A DNA stretch of 43,202 bases from Nonomuraea zeae (lineage in GTDB: Bacteria > Actinomycetota > Actinomycetes > Streptosporangiales > Streptosporangiaceae). Position numbers and translations under genes: made by a program. The DNA is taken from assembly GCF_005889725.1 (NCBI RefSeq), contig NZ_VCKX01000084.1, forward strand, positions 1 through 43,202. The letters are read 5' to 3'. Below, piece by piece: positions 8,150-15,874 of this stretch. Numbering within the stretch: position 1 is the stretch's first letter; the number at the start of each line of letters is the position of its first letter. The notes beneath the pieces were generated by a model. The model worked only from the letters and a program-made list of their open reading frames with translations. It was not told the origin of the DNA and did no database searches.

Positions 8150-8188
8150 AAAGGAGGGACGGCACTCCCTCGTGCCGAGACTTCGATG
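8150..8188 (+). promoter_or_regulatory. Candidate bistable RNA switch at the mrp ribosome binding site
   Basis: A strong Shine-Dalgarno AAAGGAGGGA (8150-8159) lies too far from ATG 8186. The next bases form four contiguous 6-nt blocks: A GAGGGA (8154-8159), B CGGCAC (8160-8165), A' TCCCTC (8166-8171), B' GTGCCG (8172-8177). A pairs perfectly with A' and would hide the Shine-Dalgarno. B pairs perfectly with B', would free it, and leaves 8 nt between the hairpin and the ATG. The two stems share no spare loop and cannot form together. A possible -10 (TACCAT, 8096-8101) would give a leader of about 80 nt. Confidence 0.5.
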
Positions 8189-9325
8189 GCACTAACCCAG
8201 GAACACGTGACGGCCGCCCTCGCCACCGTCATCGACCCCGAGATCCGTCGCCCGATCACGGACCTCGACATGGTCAAGAGCATCGAGATCGCCCCGGACG
8301 GGGCGGTGCGCGTAGGGGTCTACCTCACTGTGGCCGGATGTCCGATGAAGGACACGATCACGCGCGATGTCACGAACGCCGTGGCCAAGATCGAAGGTGT
8401 GACGGGCGTCCAGATCGAGCTCGACGTCATGAGCACCGAGCAGCGCAAGACGCTCCAGACCAAGCTGAGGGGCGACCGCGGGCCGGAGAAGGAGATCCCG
8501 TTCAACCAGCCGGGCTCGCTCACCCGCGTGTTCGCGGTGGCCAGCGGCAAGGGCGGGGTCGGCAAGTCGTCGGTCACGGTCAACCTGGCCGCGGCGATGG
8601 CCTCAAGCGGCATGAAGGTCGGCATCGTCGACGCCGACATCTACGGTCACAGCATTCCTCGCATGCTGGGCGCCGCCGAGCGCCCCACCAAGGTCGAGGA
8701 CATGATCATGCCGCCGATGGCGCATGACATCAAGGTCATCTCGGTCGGGATGTTCAAGCCCGAGGGCAACACGCCCGTGGTGTGGCGCGGTCCGATGCTG
8801 GACCGGGCGCTCCACCAGTTCCTGGCCGACGTCTACTGGGGCGACCTCGACGTGCTCCTGCTCGACCTGCCGCCCGGCACCGGCGACATCGCCATCTCTG
8901 TGGCGCAGCGGCTGCCGTCGGCGGAGATCCTGGTCGTGACCACGCCGCAGATGGCCGCGGCGGAGGTGGCCGAGCGGGCCGGCTCCATCGCGGCCCAGAC
9001 GCATCAGCAGATCGCCGGCGTCATCGAGAACATGGCGTGGCTGCCCTGCCCGCACTGTGACGAGCGGATCGCCGTGTTCGGCGAGGGCGGGGGCCAGACG
9101 GTCGCCGACGCGCTGACGCGGACGCTCGGCACCCGGGTGCCGCTGCTCGGCCAGGTTCCCATCGACCTGCGGCTGCGCGAAGGAGGCGACGAGGGCAAGC
9201 CGCTGGTCCTCACGGAGCCCGACTCACCCGCGGGCGCGGAGCTGCGGAAGATCGCCAGCGGGCTCAGCAAGCGGTCGTCCAGCCTGAAGGGGCTCCACCT
9301 CAACCTCTCCCCCAACCGCGGCTGA
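8186..9325 (+). CDS. mrp: Mrp/NBP35-family ATPase, iron-sulfur carrier (ApbC-like)
   Basis: The 379-residue protein has an N-terminal MIP18/DUF59 domain (about 1-90, EEHVTAALATVIDPE-like start), then a deviant Walker A GKGGVGKSS (about residue 118), the switch DADIYGHS, and DLPPGTGD (Walker B region). A CPHC pair near residue 290 is the site where Mrp dimers bind a bridging Fe-S cluster. Mrp proteins accept and pass Fe-S clusters to apoproteins in the cytosol. Downstream on the other strand lie tatB, htrA, rseA and sigE, the same block as around mrp in mycobacteria. The start ATG is unusual: its Shine-Dalgarno is 26 nt away unless the intervening hairpin folds. Confidence 0.93.
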   Translation: MALTQEHVTAALATVIDPEIRRPITDLDMVKSIEIAPDGAVRVGVYLTVAGCPMKDTITRDVTNAVAKIEGVTGVQIELDVMSTEQRKTLQTKLRGDRGPEKEIPFNQPGSLTRVFAVASGKGGVGKSSVTVNLAAAMASSGMKVGIVDADIYGHSIPRMLGAAERPTKVEDMIMPPMAHDIKVISVGMFKPEGNTPVVWRGPMLDRALHQFLADVYWGDLDVLLLDLPPGTGDIAISVAQRLPSAEILVVTTPQMAAAEVAERAGSIAAQTHQQIAGVIENMAWLPCPHCDERIAVFGEGGGQTVADALTRTLGTRVPLLGQVPIDLRLREGGDEGKPLVLTEPDSPAGAELRKIASGLSKRSSSLKGLHLNLSPNRG

Positions 9326-9342
9326 CCATCCTCGGCACCATC

Positions 9343-9378
9343 GGGCCCGCTCGCCTCGTGCGAGTGGGCCCTCTTTTT
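9343..9378 (+). terminator. Intrinsic terminator after mrp
   Basis: GGGCCCGCTCGC (from 9343) pairs with a GCGAGTGGGCCC arm ending at 9371 with one wobble pair, around a very short loop, followed by TCTTTTT (9372-9378). It lies 18 nt after the mrp stop and is one of the few U-tract terminators in the window. Confidence 0.85.
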
Positions 9379-9447
9379 CGCATGCGAAAGCCGATGCCGG
9401 GCCGGCGTTGGGGGCCTGGAGGGCCTGGAGAGCGCTGTGCGGGCCTG

Positions 9448-9810
9448 TCAGGTGGCTTCTGCGTCGTAAGGCGGCAATTCGCCGTAACCGAGCTCGTCCA
9501 CCGGCTCAGGCGTGTACGGGGCCGTGACGGCGGGCTCCAGCTCGTCCGGCTTCTTGTTCCAGTCTTCCTCGATGTCGTCGAGGAGATGCTTCCTGACGAA
9601 GTTGCGCGGATTGAGGTCTGCGGGGTCGAAGTTGGAGAACTCCGGGCCCAGCCCGGCCCGCAGGTCGTCACGCGCGTTGTTCGCCATCCGGCGCAGGTTG
9701 CGCAGCGTCTTGCCGGCCTGTGAGGCGGCTTGAGGCAGCTTTTCGGGACCGAAGACGAGCAACGCGATCACGACCAGCGCCCCGATCTCCCACCACCCGA
9801 GTCCGAACAC
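9448..9810 (-). CDS. tatB: Sec-independent protein translocase subunit TatB
   Basis: The 120-residue protein has the TatA/B form: a short periplasmic start (MFGLGWWE), one transmembrane helix (about 6-22), the hinge GPEKLP, then an amphipathic helix (about 27-55). The longer acidic, disordered tail and the glutamate early in the helix (WWEIGAL) favour TatB over TatA. TatB joins TatC to bind twin-arginine signal peptides and passes folded proteins to TatA. tatC and tatA are not in the window. It follows htrA and sigE on the same strand, as in mycobacteria, so envelope stress may raise Tat capacity. Start is GTG 9810 with AGGAG 7 nt upstream. Confidence 0.92.
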   Translation of the reverse strand: MFGLGWWEIGALVVIALLVFGPEKLPQAASQAGKTLRNLRRMANNARDDLRAGLGPEFSNFDPADLNPRNFVRKHLLDDIEEDWNKKPDELEPAVTAPYTPEPVDELGYGELPPYDAEAT

Positions 9811-10114
9811 CGTGCACTCCTACCGCAGTCCAACCTCTCCGAGGACAACCCCGGCCTATCCACAGACTAAGGGCTCCAAGGGGTAGGTCGGTCGTCCCCC
9901 CTGCCTCAGATCAGCGGAGATCACGCCGCCGGAGCCTCCCCGGACCGGCCCGACCCGCCCGGCCACCCGCACGCGGCCTGCCACATCACACCATGCCGCC
10001 GCCCGGACGGCCGCGCGTCGCCCTCACGGCGGCGCGGCGGGCAGACCGGTAGGCGTCCTCCTGGCAGGCGAGCCATCCGGTGCGCAGCCGTAAGGACGGT
10101 GGACCGGCGGAAAG
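9811..10114. other. Intergenic region between htrA and tatB with one strong hairpin
   Basis: No gene was found in these 304 bases. On the minus strand a stable hairpin (10038-10010) has a GCCGCGC/GCGCGGC outer stem and a CGCC/GGCG inner stem, about 75 nt past the htrA stop. It lacks a U tract and may be a terminator or processing site. The remainder is plain GC-rich sequence; the tatB promoter is presumably near 9850, but I see no clear hexamers. Confidence 0.4.
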
Positions 10115-12058
10115 TCAGGACGGCGTCGGGGTGGGCTCGTCGTCGGCGACGACGGTGAGGGTGGCGGTGCGCTCCTGGCCGGCGCGCTGGTACTTGATGG
10201 TGATCTTGGCGCCGGGCGCCTTGCTGCGGATCAGGGCGATCAGCTCGTTCCCGTCCTGCAGCGCCAGCCCGTCCATCTCCAGGATCACGTCGCCGGCCTT
10301 CAGCCCCGCCTTCTCGGCGGGCCCGTTGGCGTCCACCGGCTGGCGGCCGCCGGCCGGCTCGGAGGCGATCCGTACGCCCTGGCCCTTGTAGTCCTTGTCC
10401 AGGACGATGCCGATCTTGGGACGCTTGGCCTTGCCGGTGGTGATCAGCTCCTCCGCCACCCGCCGCGTCTGGTTGACCGGGATCGCGAAGCCCAGGCCGA
10501 TGCTGCCGCTCTGGCTGCTCATCGAGCGGCTGAGCGTGGCGATGGCCGAGTTCACCCCGACGACCTCGCCCCTGCCGTTGACCAGCGGGCCGCCGGAGTT
10601 GCCGGGGTTGATCGCGGCGTCGGTCTGGATCGCGCTGATGTAGGCGGGCTCCTCGGCGCTCGTGCCCGTGTCGTCGCCCGCGATCACCGGGCGGTTGAGC
10701 GAGCTGACGATGCCGGTCGTCACCGTGCCCGTCAGGCCCAGCGGCGAGCCGATGGCGATGACCGGGTCGCCGACCACGACCTGGTCGGAGTTGCCCAGGG
10801 TGATCTCCGGCGTTCCGAACGTCTCCTCCGGCTTGACCACGGCCAGGTCCGAGCCCGGGTCGCGGCCGATGATCCGGCCCGACGTGGTCTTCCGGTTGTT
10901 GAACATGATCCGGATCTCGCCGCCCTTGGCGGCCAGGGAGACCACGTGGTTGTTCGTCACCACGTAGCCGTTCTTGATCAGGAAGCCGGAACCCGACGCG
11001 CCCTCGGTGTTGGAGCCGTTGCCGACCTCCAGGGAGACCACGCTCGGCAGCACCCGCGAGGCCACGCCCGCCACCGAGTCGGGCGCGCGGTTCGTCGCGC
11101 CGGTCGGCGCCGGGCCCAGGCTGTAGGAGGGGTCGTTGGCGCTGCTCGGCTTGGTGAGCAGGTAGGTGCCGACGCTGCCCAGCGTCGAGGCCGCCAGCGC
11201 GATGGCCGCGGCGATCGCGATCAGGGCTCCGGTCGCCGGTCCGCGCCTCGACCCGGCGCCCTGGGCGCCAGGGGGCGGCGGTGGCGCCGCCCAGCCCGAG
11301 CCCATGCCGAGCGCCTGACGCGGCGGTGGCGGCGGCGTGGCGCCGTAGGGAGGCGGACCCCCGAACGGCGGGCCGTCGTACGGCCGCGGACCGCCGCCGG
11401 GCGTGCTGAACGACGGGCTGTCATAAGAGCGCGTCCCGTTGTCCGGCGGGCCGAAGACCGGGCTGTCGTAGGACCGCGTCCCGTTGTCCGGCGAGCCGAA
11501 CGCCGGGCTGTCGTAGGACCGCGCCCCGTTGTCCGGGGAGCCGAACGTCGGGCTGTTGTCCGGGGAGCCGAACGTCGGGCTCTCGTAGGGACGCGCGTCC
11601 TGAGCGCCCGACGATGGGCTCTCGTAGGGACGGGCCCCGCTGTCCGGCGGCGGCCCGAACGACGGGCTCGGGCCGAACGACGGGCTCTCGTAGGAGCGCG
11701 GCTCCGGGGGGCCGAACGACGGACCGGGCTTGTCCGGGGGGCCGAACGAGGCGTTGTCGTAGGAGGGCGTCTCCGGAGGGCCGAACGAAGGGACCTCGTA
11801 GGGCCGCGCACCCGCGTCGAACGAAGGCGCGGCGTAGGAGGGGCCGCTCTCGGGTGAGCGGCTCTCGTACGGCGGCGTGCCGACGACCTCGTGGCGGCCC
11901 GACGGGTCGCCCCAGGAGCCGCCGAACGAGGCGGGCGGCTCCGGCCGCCTGCCCTGCTGTTCCGGCGAGTCGTCCACGGGCAGGAAGTCCGGCCGCCCCT
12001 GTGGCTCGGGGGAGTCCGACGGCGTGCGTCCTTCGGTGGGGCGCGTCTCGTCGGTCAT
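10115..12058 (-). CDS. htrA: HtrA/DegP-like membrane-anchored serine protease with PDZ domain
   Basis: The 647-residue protein has a long disordered cytoplasmic region (1-275), one transmembrane helix (about 277-300), a trypsin-like domain and a C-terminal PDZ domain (about 545-635). The catalytic triad is visible: His371 in TNNHVV, Asp404 in GSDLAVV, Ser488 in GNSGGPL. The fold places the protease outside the membrane, where it degrades or refolds damaged envelope proteins. It lies after sigE-rseA on the same strand, with a 167-nt gap that holds a perfect inverted repeat, so it probably has its own promoter. The cytoplasmic part has about ten repeats around Y(D/E)SPxFGxPDNG. ATG 12058 follows an AAGGAG at a long spacing. 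Confidence 0.92.
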   Translation of the reverse strand: MTDETRPTEGRTPSDSPEPQGRPDFLPVDDSPEQQGRRPEPPASFGGSWGDPSGRHEVVGTPPYESRSPESGPSYAAPSFDAGARPYEVPSFGPPETPSYDNASFGPPDKPGPSFGPPEPRSYESPSFGPSPSFGPPPDSGARPYESPSSGAQDARPYESPTFGSPDNSPTFGSPDNGARSYDSPAFGSPDNGTRSYDSPVFGPPDNGTRSYDSPSFSTPGGGPRPYDGPPFGGPPPYGATPPPPPRQALGMGSGWAAPPPPPGAQGAGSRRGPATGALIAIAAAIALAASTLGSVGTYLLTKPSSANDPSYSLGPAPTGATNRAPDSVAGVASRVLPSVVSLEVGNGSNTEGASGSGFLIKNGYVVTNNHVVSLAAKGGEIRIMFNNRKTTSGRIIGRDPGSDLAVVKPEETFGTPEITLGNSDQVVVGDPVIAIGSPLGLTGTVTTGIVSSLNRPVIAGDDTGTSAEEPAYISAIQTDAAINPGNSGGPLVNGRGEVVGVNSAIATLSRSMSSQSGSIGLGFAIPVNQTRRVAEELITTGKAKRPKIGIVLDKDYKGQGVRIASEPAGGRQPVDANGPAEKAGLKAGDVILEMDGLALQDGNELIALIRSKAPGAKITIKYQRAGQERTATLTVVADDEPTPTPS

Positions 12059-12127
12059 CTAAGTCTCACCACTCCTTGGCTCGGCCACCGCAATCCTGGC
12101 TCTTGCGGCATACGAGGGTCATAAAGC

Positions 12128-12154
12128 ATTTGTCAGGAATCGCTTGTGACAAAT
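12128..12154. promoter_or_regulatory. Perfect 8-bp inverted repeat upstream of htrA, candidate operator
   Basis: ATTTGTCA (12128-12135) and TGACAAAT (12147-12154) are perfect inverted copies 11 bp apart, so their centres are 19 bp apart, about two helical turns. They sit in the AT-richer part of the rseA-htrA gap, 70 bp upstream of the htrA start. On the minus strand TTGTCA could serve as a -35 element. The layout suits a dimeric regulator. The regulator is unknown; a hairpin terminator for rseA is the alternative. Confidence 0.5.
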
Positions 12155-12225
12155 CCCGAACCCAGATCGTATGCCCCGCGCGCCGCCGACTACGCCAACA
12201 CCGGTGTGCCCGGCATATCCGGGCG

Positions 12226-12750
12226 TCAAGGGGTGGCGGTCGAAGGAGCGTTCGTCGGAGAGTTACGAGCTTGCTGGAACAGCTCCACCGGCGGAGCCGG
12301 GTTGCTCTGCCCCACGCCGGTGGTGGCGAAGAAGGTGCCGAGCGCGACGGCCGCGGAGACCACGCCGACCGCGACGTAGGTCGAGCGCCGCCTACCGCCC
12401 CTGCCAGGGCCCGAAGCTCCACCAGTGGCGTCCCTGCGCGGACGGTTGTCCAGCGGGGCGATGCTGTGCGGGCCAGGGATCGGCACGCCCCCGAACGTGC
12501 GCGACGGGAAAGGGCGCTCCCTCGGCGGCAGCGGCCCGCCCGGCTCCGCCATCCGGAGCAGAGACATGGTCAGGTCGGCCGGCATCGCAGGCCCGTCGAG
12601 CGAGCGCAGGCGCGACTTCAGCGCCCGCATCGACTCGACTTCGTGCCTGCAGTCAGCACAGAAGGTCAGATGAGCCAGCGCGCGATCGCGTTCGGTGTGG
12701 TTGAGCTCACCGTCCACGAGCGCGGAAACACGTTCTCCAAGATGGGCCAT
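12226..12750 (-). CDS. rseA: Zinc-dependent anti-sigma factor of SigE (RseA)
   Basis: The 174-residue protein starts with a zinc-associated anti-sigma (ZAS) domain: His27-x3-Cys31-x2-Cys34 in HLTFCADC. A Pro-rich linker, one transmembrane helix (about 125-145) and a short outer tail follow. In the family the ZAS domain holds the ECF sigma factor inactive until the anti-sigma is proteolysed, phosphorylated or oxidised. The ATG (12750) is separated from the sigE stop by one base, with the ribosome site GGGGAGG inside the sigE end, so the pair is translationally coupled. The transmembrane helix is worth noting, since mycobacterial RseA is described as soluble or membrane-linked depending on report. 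Confidence 0.92.
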   Translation of the reverse strand: MAHLGERVSALVDGELNHTERDRALAHLTFCADCRHEVESMRALKSRLRSLDGPAMPADLTMSLLRMAEPGGPLPPRERPFPSRTFGGVPIPGPHSIAPLDNRPRRDATGGASGPGRGGRRRSTYVAVGVVSAAVALGTFFATTGVGQSNPAPPVELFQQARNSPTNAPSTATP

Positions 12751-12751
12751 A

Positions 12752-13348
12752 TCAGACTTCCTCCCCACGGATAACGGTCGGGGGGAGTTGAGAATTACGG
12801 GGGGCCCGATGGTCGAGCGCCTCCCGCAACTGCGCCCGGCCACGGTGAATACGGCTTCGGACCGTCCCCAGCTTGACGCCGAGCGTGGCCGCGATCTCCT
12901 CATAGGACAGGCCCTCGATGTCACACAGGACGATCGCGGCCCGGAACTCCGGTGCGAGCGCGTCGAGGGCGGCCTGGATGTCGGGCTCAAGGTGGGCGTC
13001 GTCGAACGCCTGCGCCGGTGACGGCTCACGGCCGCGCAGCCGCTCCGCGGCGTCGTCGGCCAGCCCCTCGAACCTGATGCGCTGCTTCCGGCGCGCCATG
13101 TCGAGGAACAGGTTCGTCGTGATCCGGTGCAACCACCCCTCGAACGTGCCAGGGGTGTAGCTCGACAGCGACCTGAAAACCCGGACAAAGACCTCCTGTG
13201 TGAGGTCTTCGGCATCGTGGACATTGCCGGTCAACCGGTATGCCAGTCGATACACGCGTGCGGAGTGAGTCCGCACCACTTCCTCCCACGTGGGAGGTGT
13301 CCAGTCAGACGACACGGGAGTATCCGTCTGGTGGTCGCTTTCGTCCAC
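12752..13348 (-). CDS. sigE: ECF RNA polymerase sigma factor SigE
   Basis: From GTG 13348 the protein has 198 residues. Region 2 covers about residues 25-90 (VYRLAYRLTGNVHDAEDLTQEVFVRVFRS) and region 4 about 125-175, with LSYEEIAATLGVKLGTVRSRIHRGR as the DNA-reading helix-turn-helix. The DAEDLTQE and GTFEGWLHRI stretches are very close to mycobacterial SigE. It directs transcription of envelope-stress genes and is held by RseA, the next gene. I chose GTG 13348 because AGAGGAG lies 5 nt before it; in-frame starts at 13384 (ATG) and 13435 (TTG) lack a ribosome site. An ECF promoter of the class SigE itself reads lies upstream. Confidence 0.93.
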   Translation of the reverse strand: MDESDHQTDTPVSSDWTPPTWEEVVRTHSARVYRLAYRLTGNVHDAEDLTQEVFVRVFRSLSSYTPGTFEGWLHRITTNLFLDMARRKQRIRFEGLADDAAERLRGREPSPAQAFDDAHLEPDIQAALDALAPEFRAAIVLCDIEGLSYEEIAATLGVKLGTVRSRIHRGRAQLREALDHRAPRNSQLPPTVIRGEEV

Positions 13349-13451
13349 CAGAACTCCTCTCTTTGGGACCACCGCTACCGCCATAGTGCCTGGTTTCGTC
13401 CCTTCGTGCGCACTGCCTGCCTTCCGGACCGGCAAAGCCCGTTTAAACCTG

Positions 13452-13478
13452 CAACGCCTTGGGGCCCGCCTGAGTTCC
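13452..13478 (-). promoter_or_regulatory. SigE-type ECF promoter of sigE
   Basis: On the minus strand GGAAC (13478-13474) is followed by 17 nt and CGTTG (13456-13452). GGAAC-N16/17-CGTT is the known consensus of SigE-class ECF factors in actinobacteria. It would start transcription near 13445, about 100 nt before the chosen sigE start. This points to positive autoregulation. Confidence 0.7.
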
Positions 13479-13569
13479 CGTCCCGGCGTGTCTCCCCTAG
13501 GCTGCGATCGGTGCCAATCACGTCTATGACCTTCTGCGGCAATCGCACGAAAGTGGGGGGAGGAGGCCG

Positions 13570-14208
13570 ATGACCAGTCCGGTAGAGGCCACTCTGGCCT
13601 ATGCGGAGCAGTTCCATCATGAGGATGAGATCCTGCACGTGGCGCGGCAGCGCGGGCTGGAGATGGGGGCCACGCCCATCCTTCCCGGCGGTGGGGCGGC
13701 CCTGTGCTTCCTCGCCACCGCGGTCAACGCCAAGTCCGTGGTCGAGGTCGGCACGGGGTGCGGCGTCTCGGGTCTGTGGCTGCTGCGCGGCATGCGTACG
13801 GACGGGACGCTGACGAGCGTCGACGTCGAGCCCGAGCACCAGCGGCTGGCCAGACAGGCCTTCGCGGAGGCGGGTTTCTCCGGCGGGCGCGTACGCCTCA
13901 TCTCCGGCCGGGCGCTGGACGTGCTGCCGCGGCTGTCGGACGGCGGCTACGACATGGTGTTCGCCGACGGCGCCAAGCAGGAATACCCCGACTACCTCTC
14001 CGAGGCGGTCCGCCTGCTCCGCGTGGGCGGCATCGTGGCCTTCGGCAACATGCTGTGGCGCGACCGGGTGGCCGACCCCGCGCAACGCGACGCGGACACG
14101 GTCGCGCTGCGCGAGGTGGGCAAGCTGGTGCAGTCGGACGACCGCCTGCGCTCGGTGCTCATCCCGCTGGGCGACGGCCTGCTCGCCGCCGTGAAGATCG
14201 CCAAGTAG
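13570..14208 (+). CDS. SAM-dependent O-methyltransferase (Rv1220c-like)
   Basis: The 212-residue protein is a class I methyltransferase of the caffeoyl-CoA/catechol O-methyltransferase group: an N-terminal helix pair, then VVEVGTGCGVSGLWLLRGM (SAM loop, about residues 55-75), TSVDVEPEHQRLA (ribose-binding acid) and MVFADGAKQEYPDY (metal and catalytic region). These enzymes usually need Mg2+ and methylate catechol-like hydroxyls; the substrate here is unknown. It is divergent from sigE, the same arrangement as Rv1220c in M. tuberculosis, which may mean shared control. GGGGGAGGAGG precedes the ATG. Confidence 0.9.
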   Translation: MTSPVEATLAYAEQFHHEDEILHVARQRGLEMGATPILPGGGAALCFLATAVNAKSVVEVGTGCGVSGLWLLRGMRTDGTLTSVDVEPEHQRLARQAFAEAGFSGGRVRLISGRALDVLPRLSDGGYDMVFADGAKQEYPDYLSEAVRLLRVGGIVAFGNMLWRDRVADPAQRDADTVALREVGKLVQSDDRLRSVLIPLGDGLLAAVKIAK

Positions 14209-14268
14209 CCGCGGACACCCGGCAGGCCGGGTGAACCCGAAGCGCCGGGTCCCGTACGAATGACGGGC

Positions 14269-14385
14269 GGACCCGGCGGCACGCCAGGCCCCGCCTCCAC
14301 ACGCCGCGGACCCGGTGATGCCTCAGGCCCCGCCTCCGCACACGGTGGGCGCGGCGGCACGCCAGGCCCACCGCCTCCGTGCGCC
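14269..14385. repeat. Three imperfect 39-bp tandem repeats between convergent genes
   Basis: Units begin near 14269, 14308 and 14347, each with CAGGCC(C/A)CGCCTCC at the same offset (14285, 14324, 14363). They fill the space between the O-methyltransferase and pepA stops. No promoter or hairpin of note was seen. Confidence 0.7.
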
Positions 14386-14386
14386 G

Positions 14387-15796
14387 CTATGCCCGGGTGA
14401 GCCACTCCAGCAGGAGCCGCACGCCGAACCCCGTCGCGCCCTTGCTCAGCGCCCCGTCGTCCACAGTGCTGCGCCCCACCCCGGCGATGTCGAGGTGCGC
14501 CCACGGCCGCCGCCCCGCGAACTCCCGCAGGAACAGCGCCGCCGTGATCGACCCCGCGCCGAACCTTGAGCCGGACTCGACGTTGGCCAGGTCCGCGATC
14601 GACGACTCCAGCGCGGGTGTGTAGTCCTCGACCAGCGGCATCCGCCACAACCGGTCGTCACTGGCCTGCCCGGCGTCCACGAGCTGCTTGGCCAGCGCGT
14701 CGTCGGAGGCGTAGACGGCCCCGACGTTGCGGCCGAGCGCCACGGTGATCGCCCCGGTGAGGGTGGCGATGTCGACGACCTCGTCGGGATCGAGGACGGC
14801 GTCGGCGTAGGCGAGCGCGTCGGCGAGCACGAGCCGGCCCTCGGCGTCGGTGTTGAGCACCTCGACCGTGCGCCCGCCGTAGTGCCTGATGACGTCGCTG
14901 GGCCGCTGGGCCGTGCCTGACGGCATGTTCTCGGCGGCGGCGACCAGCCCGGTGACCCGTACGGGCGCGCCCAGCGCGGCCAGCGCGCCGAGCACGGCGA
15001 TCACGACGGCGCCGCCGGCCATGTCGGTCTTCTGGGTCTTCATGTTCTCGGTCGGCTTGAGCGACAGCCCGCCCGAGTCGAACGTGATGCCCTTGCCCAC
15101 CAGCACCACGTGCCGCTCGGCAGGCTCGGCGGGCGTGTAGGTGAGCTGGATGAGCCTCGGCGGGCTGACCGAGCCCTGGCCGACGGCCAGGATGCCGCCG
15201 AACCCGTCGGCCTGGAGCTGCTCCTCGTCCCACACCCGTACGGGCACGCCCTGCTCGGCCGCCCGCTCGGCGAGCCAGGCCGGGTTCTTGACCGAGGACG
15301 GCGTGTTGGCCAGGTCGCGGGCGAGCGCCACGGCCTGCGCCACGGTCTGCCCGCGCCGCACGGCCTCCTCGTCCGCGCCCACGAGCGCCAGCGCCCGCAC
15401 GGACTTCTTGCCCTCTTTGCCGATCTTGAAGGAGTAGGCCGCCAGCAACGCCGACTCGGCGAACGCCGCCATGTCACCGTCGGGCACCACCACGGTCAGC
15501 GTGTCTCTGCCCTTGGCCCTGCGGCTGAGCGCGGCGGCGGCCTTGCGCAGGGCCCGCGGCGAGCCGTCGCCCACGCCGTAGAGCAGCACGCGCCCCACGC
15601 CGCCGGCCCGTGCCACGGGAACCTCGACGATCTCGCCGGACTCTCCCTTGGCCTCGTAGTGGGCCAGCAGGTCGGGCACCGGCAGATGCAGGTCGACCGC
15701 GTGGGCGGGACTCAGGTCAGCGGCGTAGGGAACTGCCAGCAGCTCGGCGTCGACAGGAACCTCGGCGACCACCGACACAGTGGTCTCAATCGGCAC
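14387..15796 (-). CDS. pepA: Leucyl aminopeptidase (M17 family)
   Basis: The 469-residue protein has the two-domain M17 form. The N-terminal half is variable. The catalytic half holds GKGITFDSGGLSLKP (metal-binding Lys and Asp, about residue 240), KTDMAGGA, and the family signature NTDAEGRLVLADAL (about residue 320). Two metal ions in a hexamer remove N-terminal residues from peptides in the cytosol. Length and motifs are normal. Start is GTG 15796 with GGAG 7 nt upstream. It lies downstream of DUF3117 on the same strand, with a 78-nt gap. Confidence 0.94.
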   Translation of the reverse strand: MPIETTVSVVAEVPVDAELLAVPYAADLSPAHAVDLHLPVPDLLAHYEAKGESGEIVEVPVARAGGVGRVLLYGVGDGSPRALRKAAAALSRRAKGRDTLTVVVPDGDMAAFAESALLAAYSFKIGKEGKKSVRALALVGADEEAVRRGQTVAQAVALARDLANTPSSVKNPAWLAERAAEQGVPVRVWDEEQLQADGFGGILAVGQGSVSPPRLIQLTYTPAEPAERHVVLVGKGITFDSGGLSLKPTENMKTQKTDMAGGAVVIAVLGALAALGAPVRVTGLVAAAENMPSGTAQRPSDVIRHYGGRTVEVLNTDAEGRLVLADALAYADAVLDPDEVVDIATLTGAITVALGRNVGAVYASDDALAKQLVDAGQASDDRLWRMPLVEDYTPALESSIADLANVESGSRFGAGSITAALFLREFAGRRPWAHLDIAGVGRSTVDDGALSKGATGFGVRLLLEWLTRA

Positions 15797-15874
15797 GGAA
15801 TTTCTCCTCGAACGTCAGCGACCCTGGCGCCGGACTACGCCAGGGTCGTGGATCAGGTTGTCTCTCGGGAGCTC

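Noticed and set aside
8172..8174. GTG at 8172 as the mrp start
   Set aside because: It is 14 nt from the ATG and so out of frame with the Mrp coding sequence.
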